This document shows, piece by piece, positions 1-11,800 of a stretch of 64,000 nt of DNA (position 1 is its first letter; every line of letters starts with the position of its first letter). Below the pieces are notes generated by a model, which saw nothing but the letters and a program-made list of their open reading frames with translations, searched no databases and was not told the DNA's origin. The stretch is taken from NCBI GenBank assembly GCA_034769895.1, contig CM068367.1:690298268-690362267 (forward strand), given 5' to 3'. The position numbers and the translations under genes were made by a program. This DNA comes from Magicicada septendecula (Eukaryota > Arthropoda > Insecta > Hemiptera > Cicadidae).

Positions 1-2157
1 TGAAATTAAGATTCTATAATGATTAGTAGATGATTAAACAGATAATATGTTCAAAGTGAGGTATATTATTATAAGGGGAGAAGTGATGAATTTTCTAGTG
101 TTATATCAAGGTGAAATGTTGTAAAAAGGGTTTGGGTGATAATGAAATAAGGCAGGTGAGTTAAGCAGAATTAAAGTTAATGGGAATTAGAGAGAATAAG
201 AATTTTGAAATACAGGTAACACACAAAAATAGTGTTAGATATTTAGGGACACAGTAGTAGTGAGTATATGTAGAGAGATGAGTAAAGTGAATGGTAAATA
301 TATTTGTTGATGATGATATTTTGTAGTAAGGATGAGGTGGTAAGGAGTGATCAGCGTGCGGCGTTGTGGCAAGTGATAGAGTAGTTTAAGGGAGTGTTTG
401 CCGATATTTTGGAGGGGCAAAGGGTTAGGTATGTATATAGCCAAGTTGGGAACACACATCCTAGTACAAAGATGAGCGGTGCCAGAAGTAAGTGGAATTA
501 GTGAAGGTGTTGATAATTGAGAGATTGGTGTCATAATTGGTTAATAGTGGGTGTTAGTAAGAAAGGGAGTAATATTAAAATGTCTAATCGATTGAAAGCA
601 TAGAGAATACAGGTGTCACCCAGACTAATCAATGATTAAAATGCGAAGAATTAAGTAGAATATTCATAGTAGAAAGGTAATCAGAGATGAAATATAATGT
701 AACATGAATGGTAATAATAAATTTGAATTTTTTTGAAGAATTAAATGATAAATAATTGATGGTTAATTAATAAAAGTTCAATTAATTAAAATGTAAAGTG
801 TTTATAATTGTTATACGCAAATTTAAAGATGTAGGGTGTGTAGATTTTGACCAAAGTTAAATGAGATTTGGTTATTTTAATGTAATAATTGCAATGTTAA
901 TTATGAATGTATTATATTTATTATGTGTTAGTTAAAGCTGTTAGTGATATTAGAGTCAGAGGTAAAGATTATATGTGTATAAATGCCAAATGGCAGATCA
1001 AGTTAGTATAAATAATTAAATCACACAAATTAAGGGAGAATGCGATTACTAAATAAAGAAAGTTATAGTAAAAATGTAAAATTTTGATTGAAACAAGTGA
1101 CAATTTTAGTACAATTTGAAAATGTAAAGCTATAAAGTGTTAATTTTGAGTAATTTAAAGATCAATTTGATTGTTAATTATAATAACATTTTGTTATTTC
1201 TAAAGGTTTTATTTTATTTTGTTTTGTGTTTAAAGATAGAATTTTAAAGATGTGCAATGTATTTTCAGATGTAATTGAGGTATAACTTATGTAGGTCAAG
1301 GTCCTTGACTTGACCCAGTTTTGATCAGCTGATAGGTGATGTTCTATATTAAACCTGTTTTGGCCAGGAAGTAAAGCCAATTTTGCTTTTAATTAATTTG
1401 AATAATTTTAAATAATTTCAATATTGAATAAAAGGAATATATTTCAATAAATTAAAAATTTTTTTTTGAATTGGAAAAAAAAATATTAGTTTGATTCTGC
1501 CTGCCCTCTAATGGATGTTTTTGAACTTTGATTATGTTATTGTTTGTGTATATTAATCGTGTTTTTTATTGAATTGTATTGTTTAGACTATAGGTGTAAT
1601 CACATGTTAGGATAAGGATGTTCATGTTTTTAATAAATGTTCAACTTGTTTATTGTCTAATGATAAAAAATAATGAAGAGAATTATTCAGTTTAGATAAA
1701 ACAATTTTCTGTTTGGATTTAAAAGAAAATAGCTGGTGATTTTTAACTTAAATAAATTTTTGAGGAATGTTTCAATTTTGATAGTATGTAGTTATAAGTG
1801 TGTGTGCAAGCCCAGTAACTGCTAAAGGCAGCCCAGTGTGCATATAAGGGGGAACATATCGGTTGAGGATCTGGCATGATATAAGACCAGGGATTTGGAA
1901 TTTTGGGGTGGCATGTTAGAAGGTGAGGTGCGCTGTAGTGCGTATCTGTTCGATTTTTCGGTGTTGGGATCTCGCACAGAGAAGTCCAGTGATCTCGTTC
2001 AGATGCGGCCATAGTCACCAAGCCAGGGGGGTGGTTTACCCATGAAGTATAAGAGCTAAAGGGGGTTGTTGGCACCATATCCTCACCGGTCCTCTTAGTG
2101 GTTTTAGCAATGAGATTTCTTCTGTTTCGGCAGAAGATCTCTCATTGGGAGGGGTAT
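1..2157 (+). mobile_element. Internal region, unit 0 (right part only; continues left of window)
   Basis: Position 1 corresponds to about position 5437 of the next unit, so the window opens inside an internal region, past its two ORFs. What is left is the long AT-rich, G-over-C biased stretch and the 3' end with a purine tract at 2147-2154 directly before the LTR. No protein domain is recognisable here on either strand. Confidence 0.9.
2147..2154 (+). other. Polypurine tract before the LTR
   Basis: GGGAGGGG lies three bases upstream of the TGTAACG that opens the LTR. The same tract precedes every full LTR of the array. In LTR retroelements this tract primes plus-strand DNA synthesis, so it sets both the strand and the LTR start. 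Confidence 0.75.
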
Positions 2158-2501
2158 TGTAACGTGACAAATACAGGGGATTTTCATTTTATTAAATTTT
2201 TGGGGTTTGTTAAAAATATCCATAAATATAATTTCCATTTATGACCAGGCCACGTGTTGAATTGAAACAGTGTTCTAACAAAGGAACAATACGCCTCAAC
2301 AATTGTGTAATCAGTACGAAGGAATGTACTAAGCGTCATTTCCTAGAACTTTGCGAGTGTGTGGCAGTATGTCTGAATGCACCATACAAGCCGGGGCGCA
2401 GACCGACGCCGACTTGGAAAACTAAAAATGGCTAGGGACCAAAAAACTGTACGAGCACATGTTCCTTGCTGACAGATGTGAGTCTAAGTCCAACCCTTTT
2501 G

Positions 2502-2509
2502 TGACGTCA
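2502..2509. promoter_or_regulatory. Palindromic CRE-like site in the LTR
   Basis: TGACGTCA, the full consensus for CREB/ATF binding, occurs in all five interior LTRs but not intact in the last one (31,505-32,747). An 8-bp match in 1.2 kb can be chance; its position in the GC-richer core of an LTR makes a promoter role plausible but unproven. Confidence 0.4.
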
Positions 2510-3276
2510 GCCAGTGCGGAACAAATATCTTCTACAACCAACACACAACTGCATGGGTTAAATGGAACACAACAAGCGACAAAGAACTACAAGGCATTGT
2601 TTTCCACCTAAAAAGACGTAATCTAGTTGGCGGTGAATGTATAGCCGCTCTTCCCAGTTCGCTTACAGACGCAGATAGTGTTGTGTGGGCCCGGTCGGCC
2701 AAACTTTATAAAATGTGAAGAATTAAGTATAACACCGATTTCATACCGACCGGGACCCGAGGAATTACTGGACGTACCACATTTTATAACTAGTGACATG
2801 GAGTTGACAACAGACAAGTGAATTAACGGGCATCGAAGCGGGGGACAAAAACACGTGTCCGGCCGGAATCTCGGTAGTGAACAGTTTAAAACAATAAAGG
2901 AATTTGTAAGATTAAAACAAGGGGTAAAGTATTAAATTGTGTGAGTGTGCGTGTGAGCAGATGGGCTGTCTAGTATAATGTAAGAAGAATATTTAAATAT
3001 GATACATAAATATACGTTTCAAAATTTGTTTTTGTGTTCTTGTTCTAATAATTAAAACGGTTTTATATTAATTAAAACTATTTAGTTTACTGTAAAACAA
3101 TGTGTTAGTTTAGTTATTTCGTCATTACCACTTTCTCATTTCTGTGCTGCAAGCTTCGTCTAAACGTTCCCGGATCTCTTCTGAATTATTATTGGGGGGT
3201 AGTCAGATTGCAAAATTGTCCCATATTTTATTAAGGTAAAGTGTGAAGATTTCGATATTGTAACCAAAAAATATCG

Positions 3277-3344
3277 TGGCGACTCTGGGCTTCTGATCGA
3301 AATTTAATACAAGGTAAGTAGGTGAGAAAGATCGCAGGTAAGTT
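3277..3344 (+). promoter_or_regulatory. Primer-site-like motif followed by two splice-donor-like sites inside the LTR
   Basis: TGGCGACTCTGGGC at 3277-3290 resembles a tRNA primer-binding site yet lies 106 bp before the LTR end. It is followed by AAGGTAAGTAG (about 3311) and CAGGTAAGT (3336-3344), both good matches to the 5' splice consensus. All LTR copies keep this arrangement. Either the motif is an old or alternative primer site, or the LTR carries a leader exon that is spliced out of the LTR. Confidence 0.45.
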
Positions 3345-3397
3345 TCTGGCAGTATTGTATTATTTATGTATTTCGATAAAGTTTGTTTATTTACAAT

Positions 3398-3418
3398 TGG
3401 CGACGCGCTGTCAGGATC
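3398..3418 (+). other. Candidate primer-binding site
   Basis: TGGCGACGCGCTGTCAGGAT begins two bases after the LTR's closing ACA. TGG is the complement of a tRNA CCA tail and the following bases could pair with an acceptor stem. I could not assign the tRNA with confidence. The site is conserved after LTR 1 to LTR 5 and after the short LTR end piece, and is absent after the last LTR, as expected for an element border. Confidence 0.65.
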
Positions 3419-3629
3419 CTGATATAATTTTATACGAGGTAGACCTATTTTAAAGCACAGAAAATAGAATTTGGTAATGACGTATCTATGTAAAATTTAT
3501 CGTATATAATTACGTATGTGTGAATAGGTTATGTGTGGGTAATTGTGGTTTACAGTTGTGTTAGGTGTTTTGGTTTTATATTAATAGTGGTTTTTATACA
3601 TAAAAGTGTTATAGAAACAAATTTTAAAT

Positions 3630-4106
3630 TTGGGTGAAGTACGAAATAACGAAATAATGAAAATGATGCAAATGCTTTTTAATCAAAAATTTAGTAAACC
3701 TGATGAAAAATTTAGCGAACAGAAAAGTGAAATTAGAGAAGTCCAAAATAATTTGGTAAATTTTAACGTAAAATTTGATGAAATGAAAAAAATTCAGGAA
3801 CAAAGCTGTATTTATGATAAGAGATTGAGTGAAATAGAGACGCGGTTAGGCGAAATAGAATTAGAAAATAAGGAAGTAATAGACAAATTAAAATCGAACA
3901 AAGATGACAGGGTAAGTAGTAGTGGAAATGATGATTTAAATAATGGGTTTACAAGTGATAACAATGACAATACAAATAAAAATATGGTGTTAGAAAATGA
4001 TTGTGTAGATGTTGATAGTGATAACGAAATTGTAGAAAGAGTAGAAGTTGATAATAAGATGTTTGTGTGTGATGAATCAGAGAGAGAGAGTAGAAAGAAT
4101 TTATAG
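3630..4106 (+). CDS. ORF1: coiled-coil, gag N-terminus-like protein (fossil LTR element)
   Basis: About 158-160 residues. Residues 1-85 are rich in K, E, Q and L with a heptad-like pattern (for example NEIMKMMQMLFNQKFSK and RLSEIETRLGEIELE), consistent with a long coiled coil; residues 95-160 are acidic and Asn/Ser-rich. Many arthropod Ty3/gypsy gag proteins open with such a coiled coil, but no capsid or zinc-knuckle motif is visible, so gag is an inference. It is the first ORF after the LTR and leader, and ORF2 follows within about 10 bp. Copies lie at 9068-9550, 14506-14982, 16642-17124, 22080-22556 and 27516-27998. Their high identity reflects array homogenisation and says nothing about selection. 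Confidence 0.55.
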   Translation: MGEVRNNEIMKMMQMLFNQKFSKPDEKFSEQKSEIREVQNNLVNFNVKFDEMKKIQEQSCIYDKRLSEIETRLGEIELENKEVIDKLKSNKDDRVSSSGNDDLNNGFTSDNNDNTNKNMVLENDCVDVDSDNEIVERVEVDNKMFVCDESERESRKNL

Positions 4107-4115
4107 GTAGAGTGG

Positions 4116-4628
4116 ATGCAGGTGGTAGATTTTTCCCGTAATGTTGTAGTGGGGGGTGAAGAAATGGCTTCACGTGAGTATTTGGAAGACGATAGGTCTG
4201 CAAATAAATTTCCCTGGGTTTTTTGTGCACTTCATAGGTGGTGCCGTAATGATGAGTTAGTGTCCCCTGCATATTTTGAGAGAGAGTGTGTAGCTTGGCG
4301 TGATGGTGAGAAATGTTTTGAGAGAGAGAGAAAGAGAGAAATAGAGATATTTAAAGTAAAGAGAAATTATGAAGAATTCGTAGAAAGGTTAGGCAGAGAG
4401 AGAAGTAATAATAATAATGAGTACTTACCGTATAGTGAAACTGAGATAGCAGTAGATGAGGTTAACGATGATAATATAACTTACCTAATGTCAACAGAAT
4501 ATAATAACGGCGACAGGACCATACTCGAGCGTGACCAGGTACATGATAGAATAATAGGGAATAATCATATTAATCCAAATGGCATTGTAGAAGAATATGA
4601 CAAGACAGATAATCATTTAATAATATAA
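4116..4628 (+). CDS. ORF2: acidic/basic protein of unknown function (fossil LTR element)
   Basis: About 170 residues, not recognised. Around residues 30-60 lies a block with conserved-looking aromatic and cysteine residues (KFPWVFCALHRWCRNDE, then FERECVAWRDGEKCFERE); residues 65-95 are highly charged and probably helical; the C-terminus is acidic and Asn-rich. No retroviral protease, RT or integrase signature is present. The two Cys/Trp-containing segments could be part of a capsid-like fold, but that is a guess. Copies lie at 9556-10068, 14992-15504, 17130-17642, 22566-23078 and 28004-28516. Confidence 0.5.
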   Translation: MQVVDFSRNVVVGGEEMASREYLEDDRSANKFPWVFCALHRWCRNDELVSPAYFERECVAWRDGEKCFERERKREIEIFKVKRNYEEFVERLGRERSNNNNEYLPYSETEIAVDEVNDDNITYLMSTEYNNGDRTILERDQVHDRIIGNNHINPNGIVEEYDKTDNHLII

Positions 4629-7594
4629 TAATATATATAAACTTTCACTAATGAACTTACTGTTGTCACTTCCCAAACGTTTCGAGATGTTGTTTCTCTT
4701 CTTCAGTGGGTGTATACTGATTGTCGATTACAGAATAACCGTTACGGAAAAATGGTGTGTGTGGTGGGGGTTGATGGTGGGAAGGGATTGGCACTGAGGT
4801 TCGAATTGTGTGTGTGGATCAGTGTATCGAATAGTGTATGTGATTTATAATGTATTTGTTCATTTAATATGTTGTTTGGTTGTAGTGTGTGATATCTGTA
4901 TATTTCAAATTGTTCAGCTGTGTTTAGTTTTCTACTTTTAGGTAAGTAGTGTAATATTTCCATGTTGTTAAACATATGTTCCATGTTCCAGATAATCATT
5001 ATGTTGATAATCATGAGATTATGTATGTAATTGTAAATGACTGGTATAATCATAAGATTAGACTATTATTCGACGATGGAGGGTGATTGTTTATTGTTTA
5101 TGAACATTTAATTATATGAATAATGTGTTTTGAAGTGCATTGTCTTATGAAACGATTTGTGGTTGATGATAACAAATAATAAGTTGGACTGTATATTCTT
5201 TTATGTGTTGATGTCATTATGTTAAATGTATTTGTGTACTACATTATGGTATACTATGTGTTATGTAAACAATATGTATGTATAGTAGAAAGTGATAATA
5301 ATTATAAGATTTGACAGACTAAATAAGCGATGAAAGTAATTGTGAACTTTTAAATAATTGAATTAAATAATTGAAAATTAATTACTTAATTAAGGTTGTA
5401 CAAAAGAAAGTTTGATAATGAAGCTAAATGATTTTATGAAATTAAGATTCTATAATGATTAGTAGATGATTAAACAGATAATATGTTCAAAGTGAGGTAT
5501 ATTATTATAAGGGGAGAAGTGATGAATTTTCTAGTGTTATATCAAGGTGCAATGTTGTAAAAAGGGTTTGGGTGATAATGAAATAAGGCAGGTGAGTTAA
5601 GCAGAATTAAAGTTAATGGGAATTAGAGAGAATAAGAATTTTGAAATACAGGTAACACACAAAAATAGTGTTAGATATTTAGGGACACAGTAGTAGTGAG
5701 TATATGTAGAGAGATGAGTAAAGTGAATGGTAAATATATTTGTTGATGATGATATTTTGTAGTAAGGATGAGGTGGTAAGGAGTGATCAGCGTGCGGCGT
5801 TGTGGCAAGTGATAGAGTAGTTTAAGGGAGTGTTTGCCGATATTTTGGAGGGGCAAAGGGTTAGGTATGTATATAGCCAAGTTGGGAACACACATCCTAG
5901 TACAAAGATGAGCGGTGCCAGAAGTAAGTGGAATTAGTGAAGGTGTTGATAATTGAGAGATTGGTGTCATAATTGGTTAATAGTGGGTGTTAGTAAGAAA
6001 GGGAGTAATATTAAAATGTCTATTCGATTGAAAGCATAGAGAATACAGGTGTCACCCAGACTAATCAATGATTAAAATGTGAAGAATTAAGTAGAATATT
6101 CATAGTAGAAAGGTAATCAGAGATGAAATATAATGTAACATGAATGGTAATAATAAATTTGAATTTTTTTGAAGAATTAAATGATAAATAATTGATGGTT
6201 AATTAATAAAAGTTCAATTAATTAAAATGTAAAGTGTTTATAATTGTTATACGCAAATTTAAAGATGTAGGGTGTGTAGATTTTGACCAAAGTTAAATGA
6301 GATTTGGTTATTTTAATGTAATAATTGCAATGTTAATTATGAATGTATTATATTTATTATGTGTTAGTTAAAGCTGTTAGTGATATTAGAGTCAGAGGTA
6401 AAGATTATATGTGTATAAATGCCAAATGGCAGATCAAGTTAGTATAAATAATTAAATCACACAAATTAAGGGAGAATGCGATTACTAAATAAAGAAAGTT
6501 ATAGTAAAAATGTAAAATTTTGATTGAAACAAGTGACAATTTTAGTACAATTTGAAAATGTAAAGCTATAAAGTGTTAATTTTGAGTAATTTAAAGATCA
6601 ATTTGATTGTTAATTATAATAACATTTTGTTATTTCTAAAGGTTTTATTTTATTTTGTTTTGTGTTTAAAGATAGAATTTTAAAGATGTGCAATGTATTT
6701 TCAGATGTAATTGAGGTATAACTTATGTAGGTCAAGGTCCTTGACTTGACCCAGTTTTGATCAGCTGATAGGTGATGTTCTATATTAAACCTGTTTTGGC
6801 CAGGAAGTAAAGCCAATTTTGCTTTTAATTAATTTGAATAATTTTAAATAATTTCAATATTGAATAAAAGGTATATATTTCAATAAATTTAAAATTTTTT
6901 TTTTGAATTGGAAAAAAAAATATTAGTTTGATTCTGCCTGCCCTCTAATGGATGTTTTTGAACTTTGATTATGTTATTGTTTGTGTATATTAATCGTGTT
7001 TTTTATTGAATTGTATTGTTTAGACTATAGGTGTAATCACATGTTAGGATAAGGATGTTCATGTTTTTAATAAATGTTCAACTTGTTTATTGTCTAATGA
7101 TAAAAAATAATGAAGAGAATTATTCAGTTTAGATAAAACAATTTTCTGTTTGGATTTAAAAGAAAATAGCAGGTGATTTTTAACTTAAATAAATTTTTGA
7201 GGAATGTTTCAATTTTGATAGTATGTAGTTATAAGTGTGTGTGCAAGCCCAGTAACTGCTAAAGGCAGCCCAGTGTGCATATAAGGGGGAACATATCGGT
7301 TGAGGATCTGGCATGATATAAGACCAGGGATTTGGAATTTTGGGGTGGCATGTTAGAAGGTGAGGTGCGCTGTAGTGCGTATCTGTTCGATTTTTCGGTG
7401 TTGGGATCTCGCACAGAGAAGTCCAGTGATCTCGTTCAGATGCGGCCATAGTCACCAAGCCAGGGGGGTGGTTTACCCATGAAGTATAAGAGCTAAAGGG
7501 GGTTGTTGGCACCATATCCTCACCGGTCCTCTTAGTGGTTTTAGCAATGAGATTTCTTCTGTTTCGGCAGAAGATCTCTCATTGGGAGGGGTAT

Positions 7595-8833
7595 TGTAAC
7601 GTGACAAATACAGGGGATTTTCATTTTATTAAATTTTTGGGGTTTGTTAAAAATATCCATAAATATAATTTCCATTTATGACCAGGCCACGTGTTGAATT
7701 GAAACAGTGTTCTAACAAAGGAACAATACGCCTCAACAATTGTGTAATCAGTACGAAGGAATGTACTAAGCGTCATTTCCTAGAACTTTGCGAGTGTGTG
7801 GCAGTATGTCTGAATGCACCATACAAGCCGGGGCGCAGACCGACGCCGACTTGGAAAACTAAAAATGGCTAGGGACCAAAAAACTGTACAAGCACATGTT
7901 CCTTGCTGACAGATGTGAGTCTAAGTCCAACCCTTTTGTGACGTCAGCCAGTGCGGAACAAATATCTTCTACAACCAACACACAACTGCATGGGTTAAAT
8001 GGAACACAACAAGCGACAAAGAACTACAAGGCATTGTTTTCCACCTAAAAAGACGTAATCTAGTTGGCGGTGAATGTATAGCCGCTCTTCCCAGTTCGCT
8101 TACAGACGCAGATAGTGTTGTGTGGGCCCGGTCGGCCAAACTTTATAAAATGTGAAGAATTAAGTATAAGACCGATTTCATACCGACCGGGACCCGAGGA
8201 ATTACTGGACGTACCACATTTTATAACTAGTGACATGGAGTTGACAACAGACAAGTGAATTAACGGGCATCGAAGCGGGGGACAAAAACACGTGTCCGGC
8301 CGGAATCTCGGTAGTGAACAGTTTAAAACAATAAAGGAATTTGTAAGATTAAAACAAGGGGTAAAGTATTAAATTGTGTGAGTGTGCGTGTGAGCAGAAT
8401 GGGCTGTCTAGTATAATGTAAGAAGAATATTTAAATATGATACATAAATATTCGTTTCAAAATTTGTTTTTGTGTTCTTGTTCTAATAATTAAAACGGTT
8501 TTATATTAATTAAAACTATTTAGTTTACTGTAAAACAATGTGTTAGTTTAGTTATTTCGTCATTACCACTTTCTCATTTCTGTGCTGCAAGATTCGTCTA
8601 AAAGTTCCCGGATCTCTTCTGAATTATTATTGGGGGGTAGTCGGATTGCAAAATTGTCCCATATTTTATTAAGGTAAAGTGTGAAGATTTCGATATTGTA
8701 ACCAAAAAATATCGTGGCGACTCTGGGCTTCTGATCAAAATTTAATACAAGGTAAGTAGGTGAGAAAGATCGCAGGTAAGTTTCTGGCAGCATTGTATTA
8801 TTTATGTATTTCGATAAAGTTTGTTTATTTACA
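7595..8833 (+). repeat. LTR 2 of the array
   Basis: 1,239 bp with the same ends as LTR 1. It carries private variants near its 3' end (GATCAAAA and GGCAGCATTG) that recur in only one other place, the short LTR piece ending at 16,407, and shares GAGCAGAATGGG with the last LTR. Confidence 0.9.
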
Positions 8834-11800
8834 ATTGGCGACGCGCTGTCAGGATCCTGATATAATTTTATACGAGGTAGACCTATTTTAAAGCACAGAA
8901 AATAGAATTTGGTAATGACGTATCTATGTAAAATTTATCGTATATAATTACGTATGTGTGAATAGGTTATGTGTGGGTAATTGTGGTTTACAGTTGTGTT
9001 AGGTGTTTTGGTTTTATATTAATAGTGGTTTTTATACATAAAAGTGTTATAGAAATAAATTTTAAATATGGGTGAAGTACGAAATAACGAAATAATGAAA
9101 ATGATGCAAATGCTTTTTAATCAAAAATTTAGTAAACTTGATGAAAAATTTAGCGAACAGAAAAGTGAAATTAGAGAAGTCCAAAATAATTTGGTAAATT
9201 TTAACGTAAAATTTGATGAAATTAAACAAATTCAGGAACAAAGCTGTATTTATGATAAGAGATTGAGTGAAATAGAGACGCGGTTAGGCGAAATAGAATT
9301 AGAAAATAAGGAAGTAATAGACAAATTAAAATCGAACAAAGATGACAGGGTAAGTAGTAGTGGAAATGATGATTTAAATAATGGGTTTACAAGTGATAAC
9401 AATGACAATACAAATAAAAATATGGTGTTAGAAAATGATTGTGTAGATGTTGATAGTGATAACGAAATTGTAGAAAGAGTAGAAGTTGATAATAAGATGT
9501 TTGTGTGTGATGAATCAGAGAGAGAGAGAGTAGAAAGAATTTATAGGTAGAGTGGATGCAGGTGGTAGATTTTTCCCGTAATGTTGTAGTGGGGGGTGAA
9601 GAAATGGCTTCACGTGAGTATTTGGAAGACGATAGGTCTGCAAATAAATTTCCCTGGGTTTTTTGTGCACTTCATAGGTGGTGCCGTAATGATGAGTTAG
9701 TGTCCCCTGCATATTTTGAGAGAGAGTGTGTAGCTTGGCGTGATGGTGAGAAATGTTTTGAGAGAGAGAGAAAGAGAGAAATAGAGATATTTAAAGTAAA
9801 GAGAAATTATGAAGAATTCGTAGAAAGGTTAGGCAGAGAGAGAAGTAATAATAATAATGAGTACTTACCGTATAGTGAAACTGAGATAGCAGTAGATGAG
9901 GTTAACGATGATAATATAACTTACCTAATGTTAAGAGAATATAATAACGGCGACAGGACCATACTCGAGCGTGACCAGGTACATGATAGAATAATAGGGA
10001 ATAATCATATTAATCCAAATGGCATTGTAGAAGAATATGACAAGACAGATAATCATTTAATAATATAATAATATATATAAACTTTCACTAATGAACTTAC
10101 TGTTGTCACTTCCCAAACGTTTCGAGATGTTGTTTCTCTTCTTCAGTGGGTGTATACTGATTGTCGATTACAGAATAACCGTTACGGAAAAATGGTGTGT
10201 GTGGTGGGGGTTGATGGTGGGAAGGGATTGGCACTGAGGTTCGAATTGTGTGTGTGGATCAGTGTATCGAATAGTGTATGTGATTTATAATGTATTTGTT
10301 CATTTAATATGTTGTTTGGTTGTAGTGTGTGATATCTGTATATTTCAAATTGTTCAGCTGTGTTTAGTTTTCTACTTTTAGGTAAGTAGTGTAATATTTC
10401 CATGTTGTTAAACATATGTTCCATGTTCCAGATAATCATTATGTTGATAATCATGAGATTATGTATGTAATTGTAAATGACTGGTATAATCATAAGATTA
10501 GACTATTATTCGACGATGGAGGGTGATTGTTTATTGTTTATGAACATTTAATTATATGAATAATGTGTTTTGAAGTGCATTGTCTTATGAAACGATTTGT
10601 GGTTGATGATAACAAATAATAAGTTGGACTGTATATTCTTTTATGTGTTGACATCATTATGTTAAATGTATTTGTGTACTACATTATGGTATACTATGTG
10701 TTATGTAAACAATATGTATGTATAGTAGAAAGTGATAATAATTATAAGATTTGACAGACTAAATAAGCGATGAAAGTAATTGTGAACTTTTAAATAATTG
10801 AATTAAATAATTGAAAATTAATTACTTAATTAAGGTTGTACAAAAGAAAGTTTGATAATGAAGCTAAATGATTTTATGAAATTAAGATTCTATAATGATT
10901 AGTAGATGATTAAACAGATAATATGTTCAAAGTGAGGTATATTATTATAAGGGGAGAAGTGATGAATTTTCTAGTGTTATATCAAGGTGAAATGTTGTAA
11001 AAAGGGTTTGGGTGATAATGAAATAAGGCAGGTGAGTTAAGCAGAATTAAAGTTAATGGGAATTAGAGAGAATAAGAATTTTGAAATACAGGTAACACAC
11101 AAAAATAGTGTTAGATATTTAGGGACACAGTAGTAGTGAGTATATGTAGAGAGATGAGTAAAGTGAATGGTAAATATATTTGTTGATGATGATATTTTGT
11201 AGTAAGGATGAGGTGGTAAGGAGTGATCAGCGTGCGGCGTTGTGGCAAGTGATAGAGTAGTTTAAGGGAGTGTTTGCCGATATTTTGGAGGGGCAAAGGG
11301 TTAGGTATGTATATAGCCAAGTTGGGAACACACATCCTAGTACAAAGATGAGCGGTGCCAGAAGTAAGTGGAATTAGTGAAGGTGTTGATAATTGAGAGA
11401 TTGGTGTCATAATTGGTTAATAGTGGGTGTTAGTAAGAAAGGGAGTAATATTAAAATGTCTATTCGATTGAAAGCATAGAGAATACAGGTGTCACCCAGA
11501 CTAATCAATGATTAAAATGTGAAGAATTAAGTAGAATATTCATAGTAGAAAGGTAATCAGAGATGAAATATAATGTAACATGAATGGTAATAATAAATTT
11601 GAATTTTTTTGAAGAATTAAATGATAAATAATTGATGGTTAATTAATAAAAGTTCAATTAATTAAAATGTAAAGTGTTTATAATTGTTATACGCAAATTT
11701 AAAGATGTAGGGTGTGTAGATTTTGACCAAAGTTAAATGAGATTTGGTTATTTTAATGTAATAATTGCAATGTTAATTATGAATGTATTATATTTATTAT

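Larger units (their letters stand above)
2158..3395 (+). repeat. LTR 1 of the array
   Basis: 1,238 bp, opening TGTAACGTGAC and closing GTTTATTTACA, so the ends are a perfect 5-bp inverted pair (TGTAA/TTACA). Inside are an E-box-like CACGTG (about 2250), a palindromic CRE (2502-2509), an AATAAA near 2893, a TGGCGACTCTGGGC motif (3277-3290) and two GGTAAGT splice-donor-like sites (about 3313 and 3338). The middle part (about 2240-2890) is less AT-rich and more CpG-rich than the rest. LTR1 differs from the other interior LTRs by about 4-9 bases by hand count. Confidence 0.9.
3396..7594 (+). mobile_element. Internal region, unit 1
   Basis: 4,199 bp between LTR 1 and LTR 2. Order: primer site, about 210 bp of leader, ORF1 (3630-4106), ORF2 (4116-4628), then about 2.9 kb with no ORF I can support, and a purine tract at the 3' end. 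The non-coding part is strongly G-over-C skewed and AT-rich. Minus-strand ORFs of 99, 103, 107 and 111 codons repeat in every unit but overlap this skewed DNA or ORF1/ORF2 and look like shadows. Confidence 0.88.

Noticed and set aside
1743-2078. Minus-strand ORFs of 99, 103, 107 and 111 codons repeated in each array unit
   Set aside because: They lie opposite the skewed non-coding interior or opposite ORF1/ORF2, have no recognisable domain, and recur only because the units are copies.
2241-2435. 64-codon ORF repeated in every LTR (MTRPRVELKQ...) as a gene
   Set aside because: Copies differ mostly by amino-acid changes, there is no known domain, and it lies inside an LTR. Kept only as part of an LTR observation.
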